Shown here: positions 9,291 through 20,243 of the stretch, piece by piece
How positions within the stretch are numbered: position 1 is the stretch's first letter
Layout of the letters: every line of letters starts with the position of its first letter
NCBI GenBank assembly: GCA_009760855.2
Contig: WPIO01000573.1
Span: 1 to 23,819, forward strand
DNA from: Cristatella mucedo
Taxonomy: Eukaryota; Bryozoa; Phylactolaemata; Cristatellidae
DNA: 23,819 nt
Direction of reading: 5' to 3'
Notes under the pieces: model-generated
Database searches by the model: none
Told to the model about the DNA's origin: nothing
Seen by the model: only the letters and a program-made list of their open reading frames with translations
Made by a program: the position numbers and the translations under genes

Positions 9291-9414
9291 CCATTCACCC
9301 TTGAATAACTCATTTTGTACGAGTTCGCAGCAGTTTGCGGAATATGTAGACACTTTTAATCTGCTCGTCGGAGCATGCTGTACCTAGCAGCAGAGTGATG
9401 CAATTTGTTTTAAG
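9291..9414. repeat. Reference monomer L (124 bp)
   Basis: Head ccattcacccttgaataact, then ttttgtacgagttcgcagca, gtttgcggaatatgtagaca, gagcatgctgtacctagcag and tail gatgcaatttgttttaag. Confidence 0.93.
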
Positions 9415-10900
9415 CCATTCGCACTTGAATAACCCATTTCACACGAGTTGGCAGCAGATGGCGGAATATCTACAGACTTTAAATCTGCTTTTCGAAGCGT
9501 GCGGTAGCTGGCAGCTGAGTGTTGCACCTTGTTTTAGGCCAATCGCCCTCAATAACTCATTTCGCACGAGTTCGCAGCGGATTGCGGAATATCTACACGT
9601 TTCAAACCTGCTCGTGGCAGCATGCGGTAGCTTGCAGCAGAGTGCTGCACCTTGTTTTAAGCCATGTGCACTTCAAAAACTCATTTCGTTCGAGTTGGCA
9701 GCAGTTCGCGGAATATGTAAACACTTCAAATCTGCTCGTCGGAGCGTGCAGTAGCTGGCAGCAGAGTGCTGCACCTTTCTTTAAGCTATTCGAACTTCAA
9801 TAATTCATTTCGCACAAGTTCGCAGCAAATCACGGATTATTTACACACTTATAATTTGCTCGTCGGAGCATGGGGTAGCTTGCAGAAGAGTGATGCAATT
9901 CGCTTTAAGCCATTCACCCTTGAATAACTCATTTCGCTCGAGTTCGCAGCAGATCGCAGAATATCTACACACTTCAAATCTGCTCGTCAGAGCGTGCGGT
10001 AGCTGACGGCAGATTGCTTTACCTTGCTTGAGGCCATTCCCACTCGAATAGATCATTTCGCACGAGTTCCCAGCAGATCGCACAATATTTTTAGACTTTA
10101 AGTTTGCTTGTCGTAGCATGCAGAAGCTGGCAGCTGAGTGCTGCACCTGGTTTTAAGCCATTCGCACTTGAATGACTCATTTTCCACGAGTTCGCAGCAG
10201 ATCGCAGAATACCTAGAAACTTCAAATCTGCTCGTCGCAGCATGCAATAGCTGGCAGCAGAGTGATGCAATTTGGTTTAAGCCATTCGCACTTGAATAAC
10301 TTATTTCGCACGAGTTAGCAGCAGATCGCAGATTCTCTGCACACTTTAAATCGTCTCGTCGGAGCGTGCGGCAGCTGGCAGCAGAGTGCTGCACCTTGTT
10401 TTAACCCATTCGAACTTGAATAACTCATTTCGGACGAGTTTGCTTAAGATAGTGGAATATTTTCACACTTCAAGTCAGCTCGTCCCAGCTTGCTGTAGCT
10501 GGCAGCCGAGTGCAGCACCTTGCTTTATGCCACTCACACTTCAATAATTCATTTCGTTCGAGTTCGCAGCAGATCGCGAAATATCTAGACACTTTAAGTC
10601 GTCTCGTCCCTGCGTGCCGTAGCTGGTAGCAGAGTGATTCAATTTGTTTTACGCCATTCGCACTTGATTAACTTCTTTTGCAAGAGTTCGCAGCAGATCG
10701 CAGATTATCTACACACTTTTACTCAGCTCGTCGCAGCTAGCAGTCTCTGGCAGCACAGTGCTGCCCTAGCATTAAGCCATTCACCCTTGAATAACTCATT
10801 TTGTACGAGTTCGCAGCAGTTTGCGGAATATGTAGACACTTTTAATCTGCTCGTCGGAGCATGCTGTACCTAGCAGCAGAGTGATGCAATTTGTTTTAAG
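9415..10900. repeat. HOR unit 5 (1486 bp)
   Basis: A full 12-mer nearly identical to unit 4. It carries the y-type B/C haplotype (gcatgcggtagcttgcag then cacttcaaaaactc) and F-alpha. In F, cagatcgcacaat replaces cagatcgcagaat at about 10081. Confidence 0.95.
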
Positions 10901-12387
10901 CCATTCGCACTTGAATAACCCATTTCACACGAGTTGGCAGCAGATGGCGGAATATCTACAGACTTTAAATCTGCTTTTCGAAGCGTGCGGTAGCTGGCAG
11001 CTGAGTGTTGCACCTTGTTTTAGGCCAATCGCCCTCAATAACTCATTTCGCACGAGTTCGCAGCGGATTGCGGAATATCTACATGTTTCAAACCTGCTCG
11101 TGGCAGCATGCGGTAGCTTGCAGCAGAGTGCTGCACCTTGTTTTAAGCCATGTGCACTTCAAAAAACTCATTTCGTTCGAGTTGGCAGCAGTTCGCGGAA
11201 TATGTAAACACTTCAAATCTGCTCGTCGGAGCGTGCAGTAGCTGGCAGCAGAGTGCTGCACCTTTCTTTAAGCTATTCGAACTTCAATAATTCATTTCGC
11301 ACAAGTTCGCAGCAAATCACGGATTATTTACACACTTATAATTTGCTCGTCGGAGCATGGGGTAGCTTGCAGAAGAGTGATGCAATTCGCTTTAAGCCAT
11401 TCACCCTTGAATAACTCATTTCGCTCGAGTTCGCAGCAGATCGCAGAATATCTACACACTTCAAATCTGCTCGTCAGAGCGTGCGGTAGCTGACGGCAGA
11501 TTGCTTTACTTTGCTTGAGGCCATTCCCACTCGAATAGATCATTTCGCACGAGTTTGCAGCAGATCGCAGAATATTTTCAGACTTCAAATTTGCTTGTCG
11601 TAGCATGCAGAAGCTGGCAGCTGAGTGCTGCACCTGGTTTTAAGCCATTCGCACTTGAATGACTCATTTTCCACGAGTTCGCAGCAGATCGCAGAATACC
11701 TAGAAACTTCAAATCTGCTCGTCGCAGCATGCAATAGCTGGCAGCAGAGTGATGCAATTTGGTTTAAGCCATTCGCACTTGAATAACTTATTTCGCACGA
11801 GTTAGCAGCAGATCGCAGATTCTCTGCACACTTTAAATCGTCTCGTCGGAGCGTGCGGCAGCTGGCAGCAGAGTGCTGCACCTTGTTTTAAGCCATTCGC
11901 ACTTGAATAACTCATTTCGGACGAGTTTGCTTAAGATAGTGGAATATTTTCACACTTCAAGTCAGCTCGTCCCAGCTTGCTGTAGCTGGCAGCCGAGTGC
12001 AGCACCTTGCTTTATGCCACTCACACTTCAATAATTCATTTCGTTCGAGTTCGCAGCAGATCGCGAAATATCTAGACACTTTAAGTCGTCTCGTCCCTGC
12101 GTGCCGTAGCTGGTAGCAGAGTGATTCAATTTGTTTTACGCCATTCGCACTTGATTAACTCCTTTTGCAAGAGTTCGCAGCAGATCGCAGATTATCTACA
12201 CACTTTTACTCAGTTCGTCGCAGCTAGCAGTCTCTGGCAGCACAGTGCTGCCCTAGCATTAAGCCATTCACCCTTGAATAACTCATTTTGTACGAGTTCG
12301 CAGCAGTTTGCGGAATATGTAGACACTTTTAATCTGCTCGTCGGAGCATGCTGTACCTAGCAGCAGAGTGATGCAATTTGTTTTAAG
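10901..12387. repeat. HOR unit 6 (1487 bp)
   Basis: A full 12-mer with y-type B/C and F-beta (ttttcagacttcaaatttgc). The C head has A6 (cttcaaaaaactc) where other copies have A5, which accounts for the extra base. F reads gagtttgcagcagatcg rather than gagttcccagcagatcg. I starts ccattcgcacttgaat instead of ccattcgaactt. Confidence 0.95.
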
Positions 12388-13873
12388 CCATTCGCACTTG
12401 AATAACCCATTTCACACGAGTTGGCAGCAGATGGCGGAATATCTACAGACTTTAAATCTGCTTTTCGAAGCGTGCGGTAGCTGGCAGCTGAGTGTTGCAC
12501 CTTGTTTTAGGCCAATCGCCCTCAATAACTCATTTCGCACGAGTTCGCAGCGGATTGCGGAATATCTACACGTTTCAAACCTGCTCGTGGCAGCATGCCG
12601 TAGCTTGCGGCAGAGTGCTGCACCTTGTTTTAAGCCATGTGCACTTGAAAAACTCATTTCGTTCGAGTTGGCAGCAGTTCGCGGAATATGTATAAACTTC
12701 AAATCTGCTCGTCGGAGCGTGCAGTAGCTGGCAGCAGAGTGCTGCACCTTTCTTTAAGCTATTCGAACTTCAATAATTCATTTCGCACAAGTTCGCAGCA
12801 AATCACGGATTATTTACACACTTATAATTTGCTCGTCGGAGCATGGGGTAGCTTGCAGAAGAGTGATGCAATTCGCTTTAAGCCATTCACCCTTGAATAA
12901 CTCATTTCGCTCGACTTCGCAGCAGATCGCAGAATATCTACCCACTTCAAATCTGCTCGTCAGAGCGTGCGGTAGCTGACGGCAGATTGCTTTACCTTGC
13001 TTGAGGCCATTCCCACTCGAATAGATCATTTCGCACGAGTTCCCAGCAGATCGCAGAATATTTTTAGACTTTAAGTTTGCTTGTCGTTGCCTGCAGAAGC
13101 TGGCGGCTGAGTGCTGCTCCTGGTTTTAAGCCATTCGCACTTGAATGACTCATTTTCCACGAGTTCGCAGCAGATCGCAGAATACCTAGAAACTTCAAAT
13201 CTGCTCGTCGCAGCATGCAATAGCTGGCAGCAGAGTGATGCAATTTGGTTTAAGCCATTCGCACTTGAATAACTTATTTCGCACGAGTTAGCAGCAGATC
13301 GCAGATTCTCTGCACACTTTAAATCGTCTCGTCGGAGCGTGCGGCAGCTGGCAGCAGAGTGCTGCACCTTGTTTTAAGCCATTCGAACTTAAATAACTCG
13401 TTTCGGACGAGTTTGCCTCAGATAGTGGAATATTTTCACACTTCAAGTCAGCTCGTCCCAGCTTGCTGTAGCTGGCAGCCGAGTGCAGCACCTTGCTTTA
13501 TGCCACTCACACTTCAATAATTCATTTCGTTCGAGTTCGCAGCAGATCGCGAAATATCTAGACACTTTAAGTCATCTCGTCCCTGCGTGCCGTAGCTGGT
13601 AGCAGAGTGATTCAATTTGTTTTACGCCATTCGCACTTGATTAACTCCTTTTGCAAGAGTTCGCAGCAGATCGCAGATTATCTACACACTTTTACTCAGT
13701 TCGTCGCAGCTAGCAGTCTCTGGCAGCACAGTGCTGCCCTAGCATTAAGCCATTCACCCTTGAATAACTCATTTCGTACGAGTTCGCAGCAGTTTGCGGA
13801 ATATGTAGACACTTTTAATCTGCTCGTCGGAGCATGCTGTACCTAGCAGCAGAGTGATGCAATTTGTTTTAAG
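12388..13873. repeat. HOR unit 7 (1486 bp)
   Basis: A full 12-mer with x-type B/C, the tataaacttc C subtype and F-alpha. E has tcgacttcgcagc and atctacccac as private changes, and F has cgttgcctgcagaag. I reads actcgtttcgg and tgcctcagatagtgg. Confidence 0.95.
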
Positions 13874-15360
13874 CCATTCGCACTTGAATAACCCATTTCA
13901 CACGAGTTGGCAGCAGATGGCGGAATATCTACAGACTTTAAATCTGCTTTTCGAAGCGTGCGGTAGCTGGCAGCTGAGTGTGGCACCTTGTTTTAGGCCA
14001 ATCGCCCTCAATAACTCATTTCGCACGAGTTCGCAGCGGATTGCGGAATATCTACATGTTTCAAACCTGCTCGTGGCAGCATGCGGTAGCTTGCAGCAGA
14101 GTGCTGCACCTTGTTTTAAGCCATGTGCACTTCAAAAACTCATTTCGTTCGAGTTGGCAGCAGTTCGCGGAATATGTAAACACTTCAAATCTGCTCGTCG
14201 GAGCGTGCAGTAGCTGGCAGCAGAGTGCTGCACCTTTCTTTAAGCTATTCGAACTTCAATAATTCATTTCGCACAAGTTCGTAGCAAATCACGGATTATT
14301 TACACACTTATAATTTGCTCGTCGGAGCATTGGGTAGCTTGCAGAAGAGTGATGCAATTCGCTTTAAGCCATTCACCCTTGAATAACTCATTTCGCTCGA
14401 GTTCGCAGCAGATCGCAGAATATCTACACACTTCAAATCTGCTCGTCAGAGCGTGCGGTAGCTGACGGCAGATTGCTGCACCTTGCTTGAGGCCATCTCC
14501 ACTCGATTTGATCATTTCGCACGAGTTTGCAGCAGATCGCAGAATATTTTCAGACTTCAAATTTGTTTGTCGTAGTGTGCGGAAGCTGGCAGCTGATTGC
14601 TGCACCTGGTTTTAAGCCATTCGCACTTGAATGACTCATTTTCCACGAGTTCGCAGCAGATCGCAGAATACCTAGAAACTTCAAATCTGCTCGTCGCAGC
14701 ATGCAATAGCTGGCAGCAGAGTGATGCAATTTGGTTTAAGCCATTCGCACTTGAATAACTTATTTCGCACGAGTTAGCAGCAGATCGCAGATTCTCTGCA
14801 CACTTTAAATCGTCTCGTCGGAGCGTGCGGCAGCTGGCAGCAGAGTGCTGCACCTTGTTTTAAGCCATTCGAACTTAAATAAGTCATTTCGGACGAGTTT
14901 GCCTAAGATAGCAGAATATTTTCACACTTCAAGTCAGCTCGTCCCAGCTTGCTGTAGCTGGCAGCCGAGTGCAGCACCTTGCTTTATGCCACTCACACTT
15001 CAATAATTCATTTCGTTCGAGTTCGCAGCAGATCGCGAAATATCTAGACACTTTAAGTCGTCTCGTCCCTGCGTGCCGTAGCTGGTAGCAGAGTGATTCA
15101 ATTTGTTTTACGCCATTCGCACTTGATTAACTCCTTTTGCAAGAGTTCGCAGCAGATCGCAGATTATCTACACACTTTTAATCAGCTCGTCCCAGCGAGC
15201 AGTCTCTGGCAGCACAGTGCTGCACCTAGCATTAAGCCATTCACCCTTGAATAACTCATTTCGTACGAGTTCGCAGCAGTTTGCGGAATATGTAGACACT
15301 TTTAATCTGCTCGTCGGAGCATGCTGTACCTAGCAGCAGAGTGATGCAATTTGTTTTAAG
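13874..15360. repeat. HOR unit 8 (1487 bp)
   Basis: A full 12-mer, y-type B/C with F-beta. Several words anticipate the right-hand region: E tail gattgctgcaccttgcttg, F head ccatctccactcgatttgat, F middle cgtagtgtgcggaagctgg, I gcctaagatagcagaat and K tail cagtgctgcacctagcatt. It is therefore transitional between the central units and the super-HOR. Confidence 0.94.
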
Positions 15361-15607
15361 CCATTCGCACTTGAATAACCCATTTCACACGAGTTGGCAG
15401 CAGATGGCGGAATATCTACAGACTTTAAATCTGCTTTTCGAAGCGTGCGGTAGCTGGCAGCTGAGTGTTGCACCTTGTTTTAGGCCAATCGCCCTCAATA
15501 ACTCATTTCGCACGAGTTCGCAGCGGATTGCGGAATATCTACACGTTTCAAACCTGCTCGTGGCAGCATGCCGTAGCTTGCGGCAGAGTGCTGCACCTTG
15601 TTTTAAG

Positions 15608-15664
15608 CCATGTGCACTTGAAAAACTCATTTCGTTCGAGTTGGCAGCAGTTCGCGGCTTTAAG
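15608..15664. repeat. Truncated monomer C (67-bp deletion)
   Basis: C runs normally to cagcagttcgcgg and then jumps to ctttaagctattcgaac, the C tail and D head. About 67 bp are missing, including the gctggcagcagagtgctgc dyad. This is the second independent internal deletion in C within the window; its end points differ from those in unit 1. Confidence 0.88.
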
Positions 15665-16227
15665 CTATTCGAACTTCAATAATTCATTTCGCACAAGTTC
15701 GCAGCAGATCACGGATTATTTACACACTTATAATTTGCTCGTCGGAGCATGGGGTAGCTTGCAGAAGAGTGATGCAATTCGCTTTAAGCCATTCACCCTT
15801 GAATAACTCATTTCGCTCGAGTTCGCAGCAGATCGCAGAATATCTACCACTTCAAATCTGCTCGTCAGAGCGTGCTGTAGCTGTCGGCAGATTGCTTTAC
15901 CTTGCTTGAGGCCATTCCCACTCGAATAGATCATTTCGCACGAGTTCCCAGCAGATCGCAGAATATTTTTAGACTTTAAGTTTGCTTGTCGTAGCGTGCA
16001 GAAGCTGGCGGCTGAGTGCTGCACGTGGTTTTAAGCCATTCGCACTTGAATGACTCATTTTCCACGAGTTCGCAGCAGATCGCAGAATACCTAGAAACTT
16101 GAAATCTTCTCGTCGCAGCTTGCAATAGCTGGCAGCAGAGTGATGCAATTTGGTTTAAGCCTTTCGCACTTGAATAACTTATTTCGCACGAGTTAGCAGC
16201 AGATCGCAGATTCTCTGCACACTTTAA

Positions 16228-16419
16228 ATCGTCTCGTTTGGCAGCAGAGTGCTGCACCTTGTTTTAGAGTTCGAAGCATTTCGGAATCGAAGATGGAATA
16301 TTTTCACACTTCAAGTCACACTTTTAGCTAGCCTCAGCCACTCACACTCGATCGCGAAATATCTAGACACTTTAAGCAGTCTGCGTGCGTAGCAGCAGAG
16401 TGATTCAATTTGTTTTACG
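16228..16419. repeat. Scrambled, deletion-rich H-I-J patch
   Basis: H loses about 17 bp (ctcgtttggcagcag). I and J are then represented only by short ordered fragments: catttcgga, gatggaatattttcacactt, caagtca, gctagc, cagccactcacact, cgatcgcgaaatatctagac, agtctgcgtgcgtagcag. Fragment order follows I then J, and nearly all changes are losses. About 248 bp of I and J are reduced to about 160. The patch lies exactly between the 12-mer HOR region and the super-HOR. It could be a real deletion cluster or an error in a low-support consensus. Confidence 0.75.
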
Positions 16420-16666
16420 CCATTCGCACTTGATTAACTCCTTTTGCAAGAGTTCGCAGCAGATCGCAGATTATCTACACACTTTTACTCAGCTCGTCGC
16501 AGCTAGCAGTGTCTGGCAGCACAGTGCTGCCCTAGCATTAAGCCATTCACCCTTGAATAACTCATTTTGTACGAGTTCGCAGCAGTTTGCGCAATTTGTA
16601 GACACTTTTAATCTGCTCGTCAGAGCATGCTGTACCTAGCAGCAGAGTGATGCAATTTGTTTTAAG

Positions 16667-18135
16667 CCATTCGCACTTGAATAACCCATTTCACACGAGT
16701 TGGCAGCAGATGGCAGAATATCTACAGACTTTAAATCTGCTTTTCGAAGCGTGCCGTAGCTGGCAGCTGAGTGCTGCGCCTTGTTTTAGGCCATTCGCCC
16801 TCAATAACTCATTTCACACGAGTTGGCAGGGGATTGTGGATTATCTGCATGTTTCAAACCTGCTCGTGGCAGCATGCGGTAGCTTGCGGCAGAGTGCTGC
16901 ACCTTGTTTTAAGCCGTTCACACTTGAAAAACTCATTTCGTTCGAGTTGGCAGCAGTTCGCGGAATATGTAAACACTTCAAATCTGCTCGTCGGAGCCTG
17001 CAGTAGCTGGCAGCAGAGTGCTGCACCTTTCTTTAAGCTATTCGAACTTCAAAAATTCATTTCGCACAAGTTCGCAGCAAATCACGGATTATTTACACAC
17101 TTATAATTTGCTCGTCGGAGCATGGGGTAGCTTGCAGAAGAGTGATGCAATTCGCTTTAAGCCATTCACCCTTGAATAACTCATTTCGCTCGAGTTCGCA
17201 GAATATCTACACACTTCAAATCTGCTCGTCAGAGCGTTGGGTAGCTGACGGCAGATTGCTGCACCTTGCTTGAGGCCATTTCCACTCGATTAGATCATTT
17301 CGCACGAGTTCGCAGCAGATCGCAGAATATCTACACACTTCAAATCTGCTCGTCAGAGCGTGAGGTAGCTGACGGCAGATTGCTATACCTTGCTTGTGGC
17401 CATTCCCACTCGAATAGATCATTTCGCACGAGTTCCCAGCAGATCGCAGGATATTTTCAAACTTTAAGTTTGCTTGTCGTAGCGTGCAGAAGCTGGCGGC
17501 TGAGTGATGCAATTTGGTTTAAGCCATTCGCACTTGAATAACTTATTTCGCACGAGTTAGCAGCTGATCGCAGATTCTCTGCACACTTTAAGTCGTCTCG
17601 TCGGAGCGTGCGGCAGCAGAGTGCTGCACCTTGTTTTAAGCCTTTGGACTTAAATAACTCATTTCGGACGAGTTTGCCTCAGATAGCGGAATATTTTCAA
17701 ACTTCAAGTCAGCTCGTCCCAGCTTGCAGTAGCTGGCAGCCGAGTGCAGCACCTTGCTTTATGCCACTCACACTTCAATAATTCATTTCGTTCGAGTTCG
17801 CAGCTAATCGCGAAATATCTAGACACTTAGGGTCATCTCGTCCCTGCGTGCAGTAGCTGGGAGCAGAGTGATTCAATTTGTTTTATGCCATTCGCACTTG
17901 ATTAATTCCTTTAGCACGAGTTCGCAGCAGATCGCAGATTATCTACACACTTTTAATCAGCTCGTCGCAGCGAGCAGTTTCTGGCAGCACAGTGCTGCAC
18001 CCAGCATTAAGCAATTCACCCTTGAAAAACTCATTTCGTACGAGTTCGCAGCAGTTTGCGGAATATGTAGACACTTTTAATCTGCTCGTCGGAGCATGCT
18101 GTACCTAGCAGCAGAGTGATGCAATTTGTTTTAAG
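16667..18135. repeat. Super-HOR subunit a (1469 bp)
   Basis: Starts: A 16667, B 16791, C 16914, D 17038, E 17162 (114 bp), F/E hybrid 17276, F/G hybrid 17400, H 17524 (117 bp), I 17641, J 17764, K 17888, L 18012. It still has 12 monomers, but G as such is missing. The F/E monomer has an F head and E body, and the F/G monomer an F body and G tail. E lost 10 bp of a direct repeat (gcagcagatcgcag to gcag), and H lost about 7 bp in the gcggcagctggcagcag run. Confidence 0.92.
17276..17523. repeat. Hybrid monomers F/E and F/G
   Basis: The first has head ccatttccactcgattagat (F type) but body atctacacacttcaaatctg and gtgaggtagctgacggcag (E type). The second has a normal F head and body but ends gctgagtgatgcaatttggt, the G tail. 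Together they replace F and G. This arrangement is expected after an out-of-register exchange of about one monomer, and it is repeated in the second copy at 20977-21224. Confidence 0.88.
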
Positions 18136-19624
18136 CCATTCGCACTTGAATAACCCATTTTACACGAGTTGGCAGCAGACGGTGGAATATCTACAGACTT
18201 TAAATCTGCTTTTCGAAGCGTGCGGTTGCTGGCAGCTGAGTGCTGCCCCTTGTTTTAGGCCATTCGCCCTGAATAGCTCATTTCGGACGAGTTCGCAGCA
18301 GATTGCGGAATATCTACACTTTTCAAAACTGCTCGTGGCAGCATGAGGTAGCTTGCAGCAGAGTGCTGGACCTTGTTTTAAGCCATTCGCACTTGAAAAA
18401 CTCATTTCGTTCGAGTTGGCAGCAGTTCGCGGAATATGTAAACACTTCAAATCTGCTCGTCGGAGCCTGCAGTAGCTGGCAGCAGAGTGCTGCACCTTTC
18501 TTTAAGCTCTTCGAGTTTCATAAATTCATTTCGCACAAGTTCGCAGCAGATCACGGATTATTTACACACTTATATTTTGCTCGTCGGAGCATGGGGTAGC
18601 TTGCACAAGAGTGATGCAATTCACTTTAAGCCATTCACCCTTGAATAACTCATTTCGCTCGAGTTCGCAGCAGATCGCAGAATATCTACACACTTCAAAT
18701 CTGCTCGTCAGAGCGTGCGGTAGCTGACGGCAGATTGCTGCACCTTGCTTGAGGCCATTTCCACTCGATTAGATTATTTCGCACGAGTTTGCAGCAGATC
18801 GCAGAATATTTTCAGACTTCAAATTTGTTTGTCGTAGTGTGCGGAAGCTGGCAGCTGATTGCTGCACCTGGTTTTCAGCCATTCGCACTTGAATGACTCA
18901 TTTTCCGCGAGTTCGCAGCAGATCGCAGAATACCTAGAAACTTCAAATCTGCTCGTCGCAGCATGCAATAGCTGGCAGCAGAGTGATGCAATTTGGTTTA
19001 AGCCATTCGCACTTGAATAACTTATTTCGCACGAGTTAGCAGCAGATCGCAGATTCTCTGCACACTTTAAATCGTCTCGTCGGAGCGTGCAGCAGCTGGC
19101 AGCAGAGTGCTGCACCTCGTTTTACGCCGTTCGAACTTAAATAACTCATTTCGGACGAGTTTGCCTGAGATAGCGGAATATTTTCACACTTCAAGTCAGC
19201 TCGTCCCAGCTTGCTGTAGCTGGCTGCCGAGTGCAGCACCTTGCTTTATGCCACTCACACTTCAATAATTCATTTCGCTTGAGTTCGCAGCAGATCGCGA
19301 AATATCTAGACACTTAAGTCATCTCGTCCCTGTGTGCAATAGCTGGGAGCAGAGTGATTCAATTTGTTTTACACCATTCGTACTTGATTAACTCCTTTTG
19401 CAAGAGTTCGCAGCAGATCGCAGATTATCTACACACTTTTAATCAGCTCGTCTCAGCGAGCCGTCTCTGCCAGCACAGTGCTGCACCTAGCATTTAGCCA
19501 TTCACCCTTGAATAACTCATTTCGTACGAGTTCGCAGCAGCAGTTTGCGGAATATGTAGACACTTTTAATCTGCTCGTCGGAGCATGCTGTACCTAGCAG
19601 CAGAGTGATGCAATTTGTTTTAAG
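18136..19624. repeat. Super-HOR subunit b (1489 bp)
   Basis: A regular 12-mer: A 18136, B 18260, C 18383, D 18507, E 18631, F 18755, G 18879, H 19003, I 19127, J 19251, K 19374, L 19498. Private words include gcagacggtggaatat (A), ctcttcgagtttcataaatt (D) and tggctgccgagtg (I). L has an extra cag (gcagcagcagtttgcgg), making it 127 bp, and J lacks one T. Confidence 0.93.
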
Positions 19625-20243
19625 CCGTTCGCACTTGAATAATCCATTTCGCACAAGTTCGCAGCAGATCACGGATTATTTACACACTTATAATTTGCTC
19701 GTCGGAGCATGGGGTAGCTTGCAGAAGAGTGATGCAATTCGCTTTAAGCCATTCACCCTTGAATAACTCATTTCGCTCGAGTTCGCAGCAGATCGCAGAA
19801 TATCTACCCACTTCAAATCTGCTCGTCAGAGCATGCGGTAGCTGTCGGCAGATTGCTTAACCTTGCTTGAGGCCATTCTTACTCGAATAGATCATTTCGC
19901 ACGAGTTCCCAGCAGATCGCAGAATATTTTTAGACTTTAAGTTTGCTTGTCGAGGCGTGCAGAAGCTGGCGGCTGAGTGCTGCTCGTGGTTTTAAGCCAT
20001 TCGCACTTGAATGACTCATTTTCCACGAGTTCGAAGCAGATCGCAGAATACCTAGAAACTTGAAATCTGCTCGTCGCAGCGTGCAATAGCTGGCAGCAGA
20101 GTGATGCAATTTGGTTTAAGCCTTTCGCACTTGATTAACTCTATTTGCAAGAGTTCGCAGCAAATCGAAGATTATCTGCACACTTTTACTCAGCTCGTCG
20201 CAGCTAGCAGTCTCTGGCAGCACAGTGCTGCCCTAGTATTAAG
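19625..20243. repeat. Super-HOR remainder: A/D, E, F, G, H/K
   Basis: A/D 19625 has an A-like head (ccgttcgcacttgaataat) and the D body (cacaagttcgcagcagatca). E 19749, F 19873 and G 19997 follow. The last monomer, 20121-20243, opens like the unit 9 H monomer (cctttcgcacttga) and becomes K at ttaactctatttgcaag. B-C and most of H, with I and J, are missing, so two junctions define this block. Confidence 0.9.

Larger units (their letters stand above)
7928..9414. repeat. HOR unit 4 (1487 bp), reference 12-mer
   Basis: A complete unit, used here to define the monomers. Ten monomers are 124 bp, B and K are 123 bp, and H has one extra T in its tail (125 bp), giving 1487 instead of 1486. It carries the x-type B/C haplotype (gcatgccgtagcttgcgg then cacttgaaaaactc) and the F-alpha haplotype (tttttagactttaagtttgc). 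Confidence 0.96.
15361..16542. repeat. HOR unit 9 (A-K, broken)
   Basis: Monomers: A 15361, B 15485, C 15608 (57 bp), D 15665, E 15789, F 15912, G 16036, H 16160, scrambled I/J to 16419, K 16420-16542. Its L (16543) belongs to the next repeat type. It shares private words with the partial block at 19625-20134: gtagctgtcggcag in E, gaaacttgaaatct in G and the next head cctttcgcacttga. These show that the two stretches are sister copies. Confidence 0.9.
16543..20243. repeat. Super-HOR copy 1 (3701 bp, 30 monomers)
   Basis: Order: L, A-E, F/E, F/G, H-L, A-L, A/D hybrid, E, F, G, H/K hybrid. The period from monomer A at 16667 to its equivalent at 20368 is 3701 bp. Internal units are 16667-18135, 18136-19624 and a six-monomer remainder closed by L of the next copy. 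Within the super-HOR the two 12-mer-like units differ from each other much more than copy 1 differs from copy 2, the defining property of a nested higher-order repeat. Confidence 0.93.
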
